Positions 1-5,451 are shown, numbered from the stretch's first letter. The stretch is DNA of 6,468 nucleotides from Ignavibacteriaceae bacterium (GCA_022865965.1 JALHTS010000738.1:1-6468); one strand, 5' to 3'. Notes: generated by a model from the sequence alone, not told the origin. Numbers and translations are program-made.

Positions 1-1092
1 CATTCCGGGAAAATTAAAATCATCTCTAAGCTTCTCTACTTCGGGAGTAATTACACCAAGATCTTCTGCAAGAATTGCCACATTGCCAAGATGCTTTTCT
101 AAGGATTTAAATAATTTATCGCCCGGAGCTTTTACCCATCTGCCTTTTATTGCAGTTTCAGCGTCACCGGGAATTTCCCAGAACGCTTCAAATCCGCGGA
201 AGTGATCAATACGAACAATATCAATCATCTTAAAAAGATTTGTAAAACGTTTTCTCCACCAGAGGAAATCATCTTTTTCCATTTCTTTCCATCGGTAAAG
301 AGGATTTCCCCAAAGTTGTCCGGTTTCGCTGAAATAATCAGGCGGAACACCAGCAACAGTTTCAAGCCTACCTTCTTTATTAACTGTAAACAATTCCTTA
401 TTTGCCCATAGATCAGCACTATCGTAAGCAATGAATATAGGCATATCACCAATAATCTTAATTCCTTTACTGTTTGCATATTCTCTTACTGCTGTCCATT
501 GTTTAAAAAATTCGTACTGAACAAATTTCTGATAAAAAATATCGTCGGAAAGTTTTTCTGTCCATTTTATTAAAGATTCTTTTTCACGAAGCACCAACCC
601 TTTATCCCAATCTCTCCAAACAACTCCACCGTGAGCTTCTTTTGCTGCCATAAAAAAGGCAAAGTCATCTAACCACAACTTATTCTCTTTACAAAATTTG
701 CTAAAGTCTTTTTCAAAATTTGTATAACGATTTTTAAAATTTGTAAAAGCTTTTTTAAGAATAGATTTTTTGTAATCAATTATCTGACCGTAGTCAATCT
801 CTATAGGATTATGCGAAGGAATATTGTGGATGTTGTGATCTGTCAATAAACCATCGTCCATTAATTTATCCGGACTAACAAGATTTGGATTACCTGCAAA
901 TGCAGAAAAACATTGATAGGGAGAATCTCCATAACCAGTTGGACCAAGCGGAAAAACCTGCCAGAGTTTTTGTCCAGCTTTTTCTAAAAAATCTATAAAC
1001 CTAAAGGCATCATCACCAAGATCACCAATTCCATATTTACCGGGCAAAGAAGTTGGATGAAGTAAAATACCTGCATTACGTTCGAATTTCAT
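1..1092 (-). CDS. malQ: 4-alpha-glucanotransferase (amylomaltase, MalQ), 3' end outside window
   Basis: A continuous frame of 364 codons reads from an ATG at 1092-1090 to the window edge with no stop, so the last quarter or so of a roughly 500-residue GH77 enzyme is missing. Seen: the N-terminal block GILLHPTSLPGKYGIGDLG and GPTGYGDSPYQ, the GDMPIFIAYDSADLW segment, the 250s-loop signature AGVPPDYFSETGQLWGNP, VRIDHFRGF, and AILAEDLG. By family knowledge, D296 in VRIDHFRGF is the nucleophile and E343 in AEDLG the acid/base. The third catalytic Asp (HDN motif) would lie beyond the edge. The enzyme transfers alpha-1,4-glucan segments between maltodextrins, releasing glucose, in the cytoplasm during maltose/glycogen metabolism. 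An AGAGG Shine-Dalgarno at 1102-1098 supports the start. Only 46 nt separate it from the terminator of the upstream gene, so its own promoter must be compact or it depends on read-through. The identification is firm. Confidence 0.97.
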   Translation of the reverse strand, partial: MKFERNAGILLHPTSLPGKYGIGDLGDDAFRFIDFLEKAGQKLWQVFPLGPTGYGDSPYQCFSAFAGNPNLVSPDKLMDDGLLTDHNIHNIPSHNPIEIDYGQIIDYKKSILKKAFTNFKNRYTNFEKDFSKFCKENKLWLDDFAFFMAAKEAHGGVVWRDWDKGLVLREKESLIKWTEKLSDDIFYQKFVQYEFFKQWTAVREYANSKGIKIIGDMPIFIAYDSADLWANKELFTVNKEGRLETVAGVPPDYFSETGQLWGNPLYRWKEMEKDDFLWWRKRFTNLFKMIDIVRIDHFRGFEAFWEIPGDAETAIKGRWVKAPGDKLFKSLEKHLGNVAILAEDLGVITPEVEKLRDDFNFPGM

Positions 1093-1138
1093 TTAAACCT
1101 CTGAAAAATTGTTGGGGAAAAATAACGAGAGAGTTAGC

Positions 1139-1171
1139 AAAAAAAAATCCTGCCCTCTGAAGAGCAGGATT
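1139..1171 (-). terminator. Intrinsic terminator of the first beta-barrel gene
   Basis: On the minus strand the arms AATCCTGC and GCAGGATT (8 bp) enclose a 10-nt loop that can pair further through CTCT/AGAG-type bases, and a run of nine T follows (1147-1139). It begins 20 nt after the stop codon of the gene ending at 1192, which it should terminate, and separates that gene from malQ. Confidence 0.9.
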
Positions 1172-1191
1172 ATAACTAGATTAAGAAAAGT

Positions 1192-1785
1192 TTAGCGACC
1201 CCAGAAAATAGTAAATCCAACATTTACACCAAAAACATTTTCGCCGTTTCTGTCACCATCCCAATTATCTGGATCCATAGTAAGTTGATCATAAAATAAA
1301 GCCAGGTTTACAAGAGCACTGTTACCAACCTGAACTTTTAATCCACCTCTTAAACCCCAAGCTAAGCCACTTGAATTAAATTCTGTTTCGACACCTTCAC
1401 CATCAGTCACCGTGGTACTTGTAGTGTTATAACCGATTCTGCCCTCAATAAATGGAAAGAGATTACTCTTTAAGTCGAAATTCCAAGCTGGCGCAAAATA
1501 AACACCAAATGCATTTGCAGAATAATTATCGCCAAAGCTTTGAGAAACAAAAGATGGAATTAAACCAAGCTCAAGGCTGTTAACAACAAAATAACCGACA
1601 TATGGTGCGAAATTAAAGGTGGTAAATGCATCCTCTGCAGTTTCACCATTATCAACTGAAGTACTACTTGAAAATCCAGCGCTACCGCCAAGCTCAATAG
1701 TTCCTTTGGTTGCAAAGTATTGTGCGTTAAGTGTAATGCTACCAAATAAAAGAACTAAAAAGAAAAAAGAAAAGAACTTTTTCAT
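1192..1785 (-). CDS. Secreted outer-membrane beta-barrel protein, 197 aa
   Basis: The protein starts with a Sec signal peptide: MKK, a Phe/Leu-rich core, then LNA before Gln22 (predicted cut after A21). The rest is alternating hydrophobic/polar stretches rich in Gly, Phe, Tyr and Asn, with strands such as APYVGYFVV, LFPFIEGRIGYN, WGLRGGLKV and VNLALFYDQL separated by acidic turns (VDNGETAEDA, VTDGEGVETE, DPDNWDGDRNGEN). The size and pattern fit the 8-strand OmpA/OmpX-like 'outer membrane beta-barrel domain' family. The function is unknown; structural porin or adhesion roles are only possibilities. The C-terminus is FTIFWGR, so the usual terminal aromatic residue of the BAM signal is followed here by Gly-Arg. 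The ATG at 1785 is backed by AGGAGA at 1797-1792 with 6 nt spacing. It has its own promoter and terminator, so it is monocistronic. The next gene upstream encodes a similar kind of protein but is not a close duplicate. Confidence 0.88.
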   Translation of the reverse strand: MKKFFSFFFLVLLFGSITLNAQYFATKGTIELGGSAGFSSSTSVDNGETAEDAFTTFNFAPYVGYFVVNSLELGLIPSFVSQSFGDNYSANAFGVYFAPAWNFDLKSNLFPFIEGRIGYNTTSTTVTDGEGVETEFNSSGLAWGLRGGLKVQVGNSALVNLALFYDQLTMDPDNWDGDRNGENVFGVNVGFTIFWGR

Positions 1786-1803
1786 AAGATTTCTCCTAAT
1801 GTT

Positions 1804-1816
1804 GTTAATAATTAAC
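1804..1816. repeat. Small palindrome in the leader of the first barrel gene
   Basis: GTTAATAATTAAC is an inverted repeat with 6-bp arms and one central base. It lies between the predicted transcription start and the Shine-Dalgarno of the gene starting at 1785. It has no counterpart in the second barrel gene's leader. AT-rich palindromes of this size can arise by chance. Confidence 0.4.
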
Positions 1817-1818
1817 TC

Positions 1819-1832
1819 CCGAAATATTTCGG
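1819..1832 (-). promoter_or_regulatory. Perfect 14-bp palindrome at the predicted transcript start (operator or 5' stem-loop)
   Basis: CCGAAATATTTCGG is a perfect palindrome. Its 12-bp core CGAAATATTTCG begins 6 nt after the -10 box and ends 34 nt before the start codon of the 197-aa barrel gene. A near-identical core (CGAAATAATTCG) occupies the matching place at the other barrel gene. At this position it could be an operator over the start site, or form a stem-loop at the very 5' end of the mRNA. Confidence 0.6.
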
Positions 1833-1837
1833 TTGTT

Positions 1838-1867
1838 TAAAATTACATAAAAAAATCACAATGTCAA
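1838..1867 (-). promoter_or_regulatory. Promoter of the first barrel gene
   Basis: On the minus strand TTGACA (1867-1862) is followed after 16 nt by TAATTTTA (1845-1838). This reads as a full -35 hexamer. It also fits the Bacteroidota scheme, TTG, 19 nt, TAnnTTTG, with the last base changed. The predicted start is near 1831, giving a leader of about 45 nt. The same spacing recurs at the second barrel gene, which raises confidence. Confidence 0.65.
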
Positions 1868-1882
1868 GAGGTTTTAGAAAAT

Positions 1883-1907
1883 TAACTTATTCTGTAAAAA
1901 TAAGTTA
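1883..1907. repeat. 9-bp inverted repeat upstream of the first barrel promoter
   Basis: TAACTTATT and AATAAGTTA are perfect 9-bp arms separated by 7 nt, 15 nt upstream of the TTGACA box. It lacks a T-run on either side, so it is not an obvious terminator. A binding site for a dimeric regulator is the simplest guess. Confidence 0.5.
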
Positions 1908-1938
1908 CGAACATCACCTAAAATTATACTATAGATAG

Positions 1939-1974
1939 AAAAACCCTTTAAAAATTACTTTTCAAAGGGTTTTT
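1939..1974 (-). terminator. Intrinsic terminator of the second barrel gene (bidirectional form)
   Basis: AAAAACCCTTT and AAAGGGTTTTT form an 11-bp stem around a 14-nt loop. On the minus strand a T5 run closes the structure (1943-1939), 17 nt past the stop codon of the gene ending at 1992. The symmetrical A and T tracts mean it could also stop plus-strand transcription, but no plus-strand gene precedes it. Confidence 0.9.
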
Positions 1975-1991
1975 ATTGATCTAACTATTTT

Positions 1992-2669
1992 TTAGAAATG
2001 TACGTTAAGAATTACACTTGCTGAACTTATTCCGAATAAACTTGAACTAGCGCCTTCAACAGAAACACTTCCTGATTTTAGTTCTGGTTTACCTAATGAT
2101 TGGAATCCTATGGTGTATTTTCCACCGAGTGATAATCCTTCAGTAAAGAACCAATCAAATCCGAAGTTGAGTCCAGCTCCAAGTCCGGTACCAGAAGCTT
2201 CCTCTGTTGTGGTAATTCCTTCTATAGTTTCATCAAATTCATAAGATACACTTCCGAAATTAGCATGAATTCCAACATAAGGAGAAACACTGTACAGAGA
2301 TTTGAAATGGTAGTTTGCATCGATTGCAACACCAAATGAACTAAGAGATAATTCTTCTTTATCGCCATTAGGAAATTCTCTTTCAGAAGTACCGGTACCG
2401 AAATTTAATCCCACACCCAAAGCAATTTCATTAGTGACAAAATATCTAAATCCCGCACCAACCAAATCCATTTCCTCATCAGGGAAAACAGATACAGGAC
2501 TAACATAAACTGGATTCAAATTGCTTTGAAATGGTGTGTATAAAAAAACAAACGATTTTGCTCCTTGTCTAACCTCTGGTGTTGGACCATCATAGTTTGC
2601 ATTCACTTGAGCAAAAGATAGTGTTGCTCCAATCAGAAAGAGTGCAAAGATTGCTGTAAGTTTTTTCAT
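1992..2669 (-). CDS. Secreted outer-membrane beta-barrel protein, 225 aa
   Basis: Translation most likely starts at the ATG at 2669 (MKKLTAIFALF...). It has GGAGA at 2679-2675 with 5 nt spacing and begins with a classical signal peptide, cut after SFA (A20) before Gln21. An in-frame ATG four codons upstream (2681) has no Shine-Dalgarno and its G is part of this one. The mature protein has Gly/aromatic beta-strands: LVGAGFRYFV, IALGVGLNFG, SFGVAIDANYHF, SPYVGIHANFG, GLGAGLNFGFDWFF, LSLGGKYTIGF and ISSASVILNVHF. The terminal Phe is the canonical BAM recognition residue. This fits an 8-strand outer-membrane beta-barrel of unknown function. The gene is flanked by its own promoter (2724-2753) and terminator (1939-1974), so it is monocistronic. 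It is in the same general family as the 197-aa neighbour but differs in length and sequence. Confidence 0.9.
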   Translation of the reverse strand: MKKLTAIFALFLIGATLSFAQVNANYDGPTPEVRQGAKSFVFLYTPFQSNLNPVYVSPVSVFPDEEMDLVGAGFRYFVTNEIALGVGLNFGTGTSEREFPNGDKEELSLSSFGVAIDANYHFKSLYSVSPYVGIHANFGSVSYEFDETIEGITTTEEASGTGLGAGLNFGFDWFFTEGLSLGGKYTIGFQSLGKPELKSGSVSVEGASSSLFGISSASVILNVHF

Positions 2670-2674
2670 TTTGT

Positions 2675-2679
2675 TCTCC
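2675..2679 (-). promoter_or_regulatory. Shine-Dalgarno that decides the start of the second barrel gene
   Basis: GGAGA on the minus strand, 5 nt before the ATG at 2669. It overlaps the alternative upstream ATG (2681-2679), which makes that ATG an unlikely start. Confidence 0.75.
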
Positions 2680-2703
2680 ATTTGTTTTTGATAGATTATT
2701 TAG

Positions 2704-2719
2704 GTCGAAATAATTCGAC
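2704..2719 (-). promoter_or_regulatory. Inverted repeat at the predicted transcript start of the second barrel gene
   Basis: GTCGAA and TTCGAC are perfect 6-bp arms around ATAA. The inner 12-mer CGAAATAATTCG (2706-2717) differs by one base from the palindrome core at 1820-1831. It lies 30 nt after TTGACA and 36 nt before the start codon, compared with 30 and 34 nt at the other gene. Confidence 0.6.
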
Positions 2720-2723
2720 TCAC

Positions 2724-2753
2724 TAAAATGGCATGAAATTTAGTAATTGTCAA
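2724..2753 (-). promoter_or_regulatory. Promoter of the second barrel gene
   Basis: On the minus strand TTGACA (2753-2748) is followed after 16 nt by CCATTTTA (2731-2724). The -10 box keeps the ATTTTA part seen in the first barrel promoter but lacks its TA. Exact agreement of spacing with the sister promoter is the main support. Confidence 0.55.
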
Positions 2754-2760
2754 TAGCCCG

Positions 2761-2791
2761 CCCATTTTTTAAGTCATTTCATTAAAATGGG
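2761..2791. repeat. 8-bp inverted repeat upstream of the second barrel promoter
   Basis: CCCATTTT and AAAATGGG are perfect arms separated by 15 nt, ending 7 nt upstream of the TTGACA box in the divergent region. A third copy of CCATTTT forms the -10 area of the promoter itself (2731-2725 on the minus strand). No T-run follows. Confidence 0.45.
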
Positions 2792-2898
2792 TTATAAACC
2801 TTAGTTAAGAATATACTCTAGATTATTTATACAATCTGATAGATTTCTCTCTTGGTAAATATCAGAGCCTTCACTTTTCTAAACCGATGAATTTTATT

Positions 2899-2906
2899 TA
2901 TGTTTG
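2899..2906 (+). promoter_or_regulatory. Possible -7 box for the DedA-type gene
   Basis: TATGTTTG matches the Bacteroidota -7 consensus TAnnTTTG exactly and would give a leader of about 16 nt. The expected -33 TTTG is only represented by a T-rich stretch near 2875-2878, so the call rests on one box. Confidence 0.4.
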
Positions 2907-2927
2907 CACTTCATTATTGGGTAAAAT

Positions 2928-3542
2928 TTGAAAATTCTCAAAAAATTATATGATTGGGTTCTTCACTGGGCAGAAACTCCCTATGGAGCGCCCGCATTAT
3001 TTTTACTTGCTTTTGCAGAATCTTCTTTTTTCCCCATTCCACCGGATGCTTTATTAATTGCTTTAGTTTTAGGTTCTACTACTAAAGCATTTCGTTTTGC
3101 TTCCATTTGTACCATCGGATCTATAACAGGGGCGTTGCTTGGTTATTCTCTCGGTCATTTTTTGTGGTGGACACCGGCTGGAGAATTCACCGGAATTGCT
3201 GAATTTTTCTTCGCTAACATTCCCGGCTTTACAAATCAGACTTTTTATAAAATTGAAGAGATGTATAAAGCTTACGATTTCTGGATAATTTTTACAGCTG
3301 GATTTACTCCTTTACCTTATAAAGTATTTACCATCTCTTCGGGGGCTTTTAATATCAACATAGTGATGTTCATCATAGCTTCGGTGATAAGCAGGGGTGC
3401 GCGCTTTTTTCTTGTTGCTTTTCTTATCTGGAAATTCGGTCCACAGATAAAAGGTTTTATAGATAAATATTTCAACTGGCTGGCAATTGCCTTTACAGTT
3501 TTATTAATTGGAGGATTCTTTGTTATCAAGTATTTTGTTTAA
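2928..3542 (+). CDS. DedA/YqaA-type membrane protein (VTT/SNARE-associated domain), 204 aa
   Basis: A polytopic inner-membrane protein. The start is TTG at 2928: an in-frame TAA lies two codons upstream and no ATG occurs before residue 112, while the protein begins KILKKLYDWVLHWAETPYG as expected for this family. Hydrophobic segments lie near 22-50 (with the family's AESSFFPIPPD re-entrant-type motif at 30-40), 56-82, 117-140, 143-170 and 183-203. The later conserved blocks are GFTPLPYKVFTISSGAF (125-141) and SRGARFFLVA (155-164). DedA proteins support membrane homeostasis, and some are undecaprenyl-phosphate carriers; which lipid, if any, this one moves is unknown. Compared from memory with E. 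coli YqjA, the GRF-P-R motif appears as GFTPLPYK, so the arginines essential there are absent here. Ribosome-site evidence is weak (GGG at 2919-2921). It is transcribed divergently from the barrel genes and looks monocistronic. Confidence 0.87.
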   Translation: MKILKKLYDWVLHWAETPYGAPALFLLAFAESSFFPIPPDALLIALVLGSTTKAFRFASICTIGSITGALLGYSLGHFLWWTPAGEFTGIAEFFFANIPGFTNQTFYKIEEMYKAYDFWIIFTAGFTPLPYKVFTISSGAFNINIVMFIIASVISRGARFFLVAFLIWKFGPQIKGFIDKYFNWLAIAFTVLLIGGFFVIKYFV

Positions 3543-3797
3543 GATAAAGAAGAAGTCTTCAGTCCACAGTTTGTTGAAAAATAAGGGAATTAGACACAAA
3601 AAATAACAATCTGTAATACGGCAACTTTAATTTAGTATTCAGAAACCTGCATCCAGCATCAAGGAAAATACTTGCTAAATATTCAGCAACTTTGAGTTTT
3701 AACTTTCCATTTCTTACATTCTATTTGCTCTTTCCCAAATTTTCTTTTTTCTCAGTGTGGGAGTAAAAAAATTATCCATACATGAAAGGAGACTGCT
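3543..3797. other. Non-coding gap of 255 nt
   Basis: No credible ORF, tRNA or clear terminator is visible. The stretch includes GCATCCAGCATC (3648-3659), a short imperfect duplication, and T-rich DNA near 3741-3750. It probably holds the promoter of the GYD-domain gene, but I find no exact TAnnTTTG box with a proper -33 partner; TTTG at 3691 with TACATTCT 20 nt later is the best, weak, candidate. Confidence 0.5.
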
Positions 3798-4115
3798 ATG
3801 AAAACATTCATTTTGTTAACGAAACTTTCTTCTGAAACCTCCAAACAAATTCAAGACAGAGCGAAGCTGGGCAGAGCCTGGCTGGATCAGGTTAAACAAA
3901 AATGTCCCGAAGTTAAATTCATTTCACATTACGCGCTGCTTGGAGAATATGATTTTCTGGATATCTACGAAGCACCCGATGAAGAATCTGCTGCGAAAGT
4001 TTCTATGATCAGTCTTTCAAACGGTGCTTTTCAGGCACAAAGTTTAATTGCAATTCCTTATAAAAGATTTCTTGAACTTACGGATGAAATTTCTAAACAG
4101 GGAATATTAGTTTAG
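3798..4115 (+). CDS. GYD-domain protein, 105 aa
   Basis: A small soluble protein with no signal peptide. It begins MKTFILLTKLSSE, carries the family signature LGEYDFLDIYEAPDEESAAK (48-67, with G-E-Y-D at 49-52) and ends with a region leading to IPYKRFLEL. Length and order match the GYD family of about 95-105 residues, which has a ferredoxin-like, dimeric alpha/beta-barrel type fold; no biochemical role is established. The ATG at 3798 is preceded by AAAGGAG (3785-3791) with 6 nt spacing. It lies 21 nt upstream of a YbaK-type deacylase gene whose Shine-Dalgarno and spacing are the same (GAAAGGAG then 6 nt), so the two are very likely co-transcribed. A shared function is only inferred from this. 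Confidence 0.85.
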   Translation: MKTFILLTKLSSETSKQIQDRAKLGRAWLDQVKQKCPEVKFISHYALLGEYDFLDIYEAPDEESAAKVSMISLSNGAFQAQSLIAIPYKRFLELTDEISKQGILV

Positions 4116-4136
4116 TTTAACTGAAAGGAGCTTTTT

Positions 4137-4610
4137 ATGCCTTCCAAAAGATTAACTGATTATTTAGATCAGAATAATATTAAGTACACAACACTCAAGC
4201 ACTCGCTTGCTTATACTGCTCAGGAAATTGCGGCTGTAGCTCATGTTCCGGGTAAGAATTTAGCAAAGACTGTTATAGTAAACGTGAAAGGAAAACTTGC
4301 TATGGCTGTTCTTCCAGCCTCTAATAAAATTGATTTCGATCAGCTAAAAGAGGCACTCGGAACGGATGCAATCAGAATATCTCACGAAAAAGAATTTCTT
4401 AATCTTTTTCCGGATTGTGAAGTCGGTGCAATGCCTCCATTCGGAAATTTGTATGGAATGGAGGTTTATGTTGCTCAAAGTCTATCTGAAGACAAAGAAA
4501 TAGCCTTCAATTCCTGCACTCATTCCGAATTGATTCAAATGAAGTATAAGGATTTCAAAAAGCTTGTTAAACCAAAGGTGATTAAGTTTTCTTTTCAATC
4601 AAAATTGTAA
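4137..4610 (+). CDS. YbaK/ProX-type aminoacyl-tRNA deacylase, 157 aa
   Basis: A stand-alone editing-domain protein of the YbaK/prolyl-tRNA-synthetase-associated family. Members hydrolyse mischarged aminoacyl-tRNAs in trans, for example Cys- or Ala-tRNAPro. Seen: LDQNNIKYTTLKHSLAYTAQ (10-29), VPGKNLAKTVIV (37-48) with K44 at the place of the catalytic lysine, AVLPASNKIDFDQL (57-70), and GAMPPFG (97-103), which corresponds to the GxxxP loop that positions the substrate. Its length matches that of free-standing family members. Substrate specificity cannot be read from sequence. The ATG has AAAGGAG 6 nt upstream (4124-4130). It is the second gene of an apparent two-gene operon with the GYD-domain gene, after a 21-nt gap; no terminator is obvious downstream before the next promoter at 4628. 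Confidence 0.92.
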   Translation: MPSKRLTDYLDQNNIKYTTLKHSLAYTAQEIAAVAHVPGKNLAKTVIVNVKGKLAMAVLPASNKIDFDQLKEALGTDAIRISHEKEFLNLFPDCEVGAMPPFGNLYGMEVYVAQSLSEDKEIAFNSCTHSELIQMKYKDFKKLVKPKVIKFSFQSKL

Positions 4611-4627
4611 ATAGTTCGGTTAAAGTA

Positions 4628-4660
4628 TTTGTGTTATCTCTTACTTGAAGATTAATTTTG
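4628..4660 (+). promoter_or_regulatory. Bacteroidota-type promoter of the CpcT-family gene
   Basis: TTTG (4628-4631) is followed after 21 nt by TAATTTTG (4653-4660), an exact TAnnTTTG -7 box. The predicted start near 4666 gives a leader of about 25 nt with GGGAGGG before the start codon. Box quality is high; spacing is at the long end of the accepted range. Confidence 0.6.
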
Positions 4661-4691
4661 AGGGGTACGTTATTGCTATCGGGAGGGAAAA

Positions 4692-5309
4692 TTGAACAAA
4701 AATTTAAGTCTACTTTTACTTTTTATTTTCATAACCACCGCTGTTCTTGCGCAGAACAAGTCTGATATTGAAATTCTTAGTGAATGGATGAGTGGTTCGT
4801 TTAACAGTGAAGAACAATCATTAAACGATTCCAGCTACTATAATATTTCTCTTGAAATGACCAGAATATGGAATCAACCAAATGATGGTTACTGGCTTTA
4901 TGTTGAACAGGCAGTTGCTGACACAAAGGATAAACCTTATCGGCAAAGAATTTATCACTTAGTTGAAGAAAACGGAATTATAAAGAGCATTATCTATTCA
5001 ATTCCAGATGAAAAAGATTTCGTTGGAGGATGGAAAAATCCTTCGGTATTCAAATCTCTGAAACCTGCCCAGCTTAAGATTAGAGAAGGTTGTGAAGTTG
5101 TAATTAACAGGAAAGATGAAAACATTTTTATTGGCAGCACGGTTGACGATAATTGTGTCAGTAATCTTCGAGGAGCAACTTATGCAACAACTAAAGTAGT
5201 TATAACTAAAAATTCAATGATAAGCTGGGATCAGGGATTTACTGATAAAGGTGAACAAGTCTGGGGTGCAGTAAAAGGCGGATATGTTTTTAAGAAAGTG
5301 ATAAATTAA
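4692..5309 (+). CDS. Exported CpcT/CpeT-family protein (phycobilin-lyase fold), 205 aa
   Basis: The protein matches the CpcT/CpeT family, whose cyanobacterial members attach phycocyanobilin to a cysteine of phycocyanin beta. Conserved blocks: WMSGSFNSEEQ (32-42), DGYWLYVEQAV (65-75), KPYRQRIYHLV (81-91), REGCEVV (131-137), CVSNLRGATYATT (155-167), WDQGF (179-183) and WGAVKGGYVF (191-200). Unlike the cytoplasmic cyanobacterial enzymes it begins with a Sec signal peptide (hydrophobic L5-L19, predicted cut after A20 before Gln21), so it should act in the periplasm or outside the cell. C134 and C155 could form a disulfide there; this is inferred. Nothing else in the window relates to phycobilins, so a different ligand is likely and the true role is unknown. 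The start is TTG at 4692, supported by GGGAGGG (4681-4687) and the signal peptide. It has its own promoter at 4628-4660. Confidence 0.88.
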   Translation: MNKNLSLLLLFIFITTAVLAQNKSDIEILSEWMSGSFNSEEQSLNDSSYYNISLEMTRIWNQPNDGYWLYVEQAVADTKDKPYRQRIYHLVEENGIIKSIIYSIPDEKDFVGGWKNPSVFKSLKPAQLKIREGCEVVINRKDENIFIGSTVDDNCVSNLRGATYATTKVVITKNSMISWDQGFTDKGEQVWGAVKGGYVFKKVIN

Positions 5310-5326
5310 TAGCTGACCATATCCAC

Positions 5327-5409
5327 AACTCTTGGAAAAATGGAATAATATGCCAAAGCATTATTCAAATCTTTCATAACTCCATATTCCAATATTCCAT
5401 CGAGGAGTT
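5327..5409. repeat. Long imperfect inverted repeat in the gap before rimP
   Basis: ATGGAATAATATG (5340-5352) can pair with CATATTCCAATATTCCAT (5383-5400) if TCCAA bulges out. AACTC (5327-5331) pairs with GAGTT (5405-5409) outside it, and CACAACT (5324-5330) with AGTTGTG (5423-5429) is an alternative outer stem. No T-run follows directly. It may be an RNA hairpin at the end of the preceding transcript or a decayed small repeat element. Confidence 0.4.
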
Positions 5410-5451
5410 CATTGGGGATAGAAGTTGTGCTAAACGTCAGTAAATAATTTT

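Noticed and set aside
202..479. Open frames of 69 and 84 codons on both strands
   Set aside because: They lie inside the unbroken malQ frame with its full motif set, and are chance shadows in other frames.
1560..1840. Open frames of 61 and 73 codons overlapping the first barrel gene
   Set aside because: They overlap a gene with signal peptide, ribosome site, promoter and terminator, have no recognisable features, and one runs across the promoter region.
2670..2681. Four-residue extension (MENK) of the 225-aa barrel protein
   Set aside because: The upstream ATG lacks a ribosome site and overlaps the Shine-Dalgarno of the ATG at 2669, which starts a standard signal peptide.
3317..3529. Minus-strand open frame of 70 codons
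   Set aside because: It is antisense to the DedA-type gene, with no ribosome site or family resemblance.
3543..3797. Possible tRNA or small RNA gene in the gap
   Set aside because: No cloverleaf arms, no TTC-type T-loop and no hairpin with a T-run could be found; GCATCCAGCATC is too short to call a repeat element.
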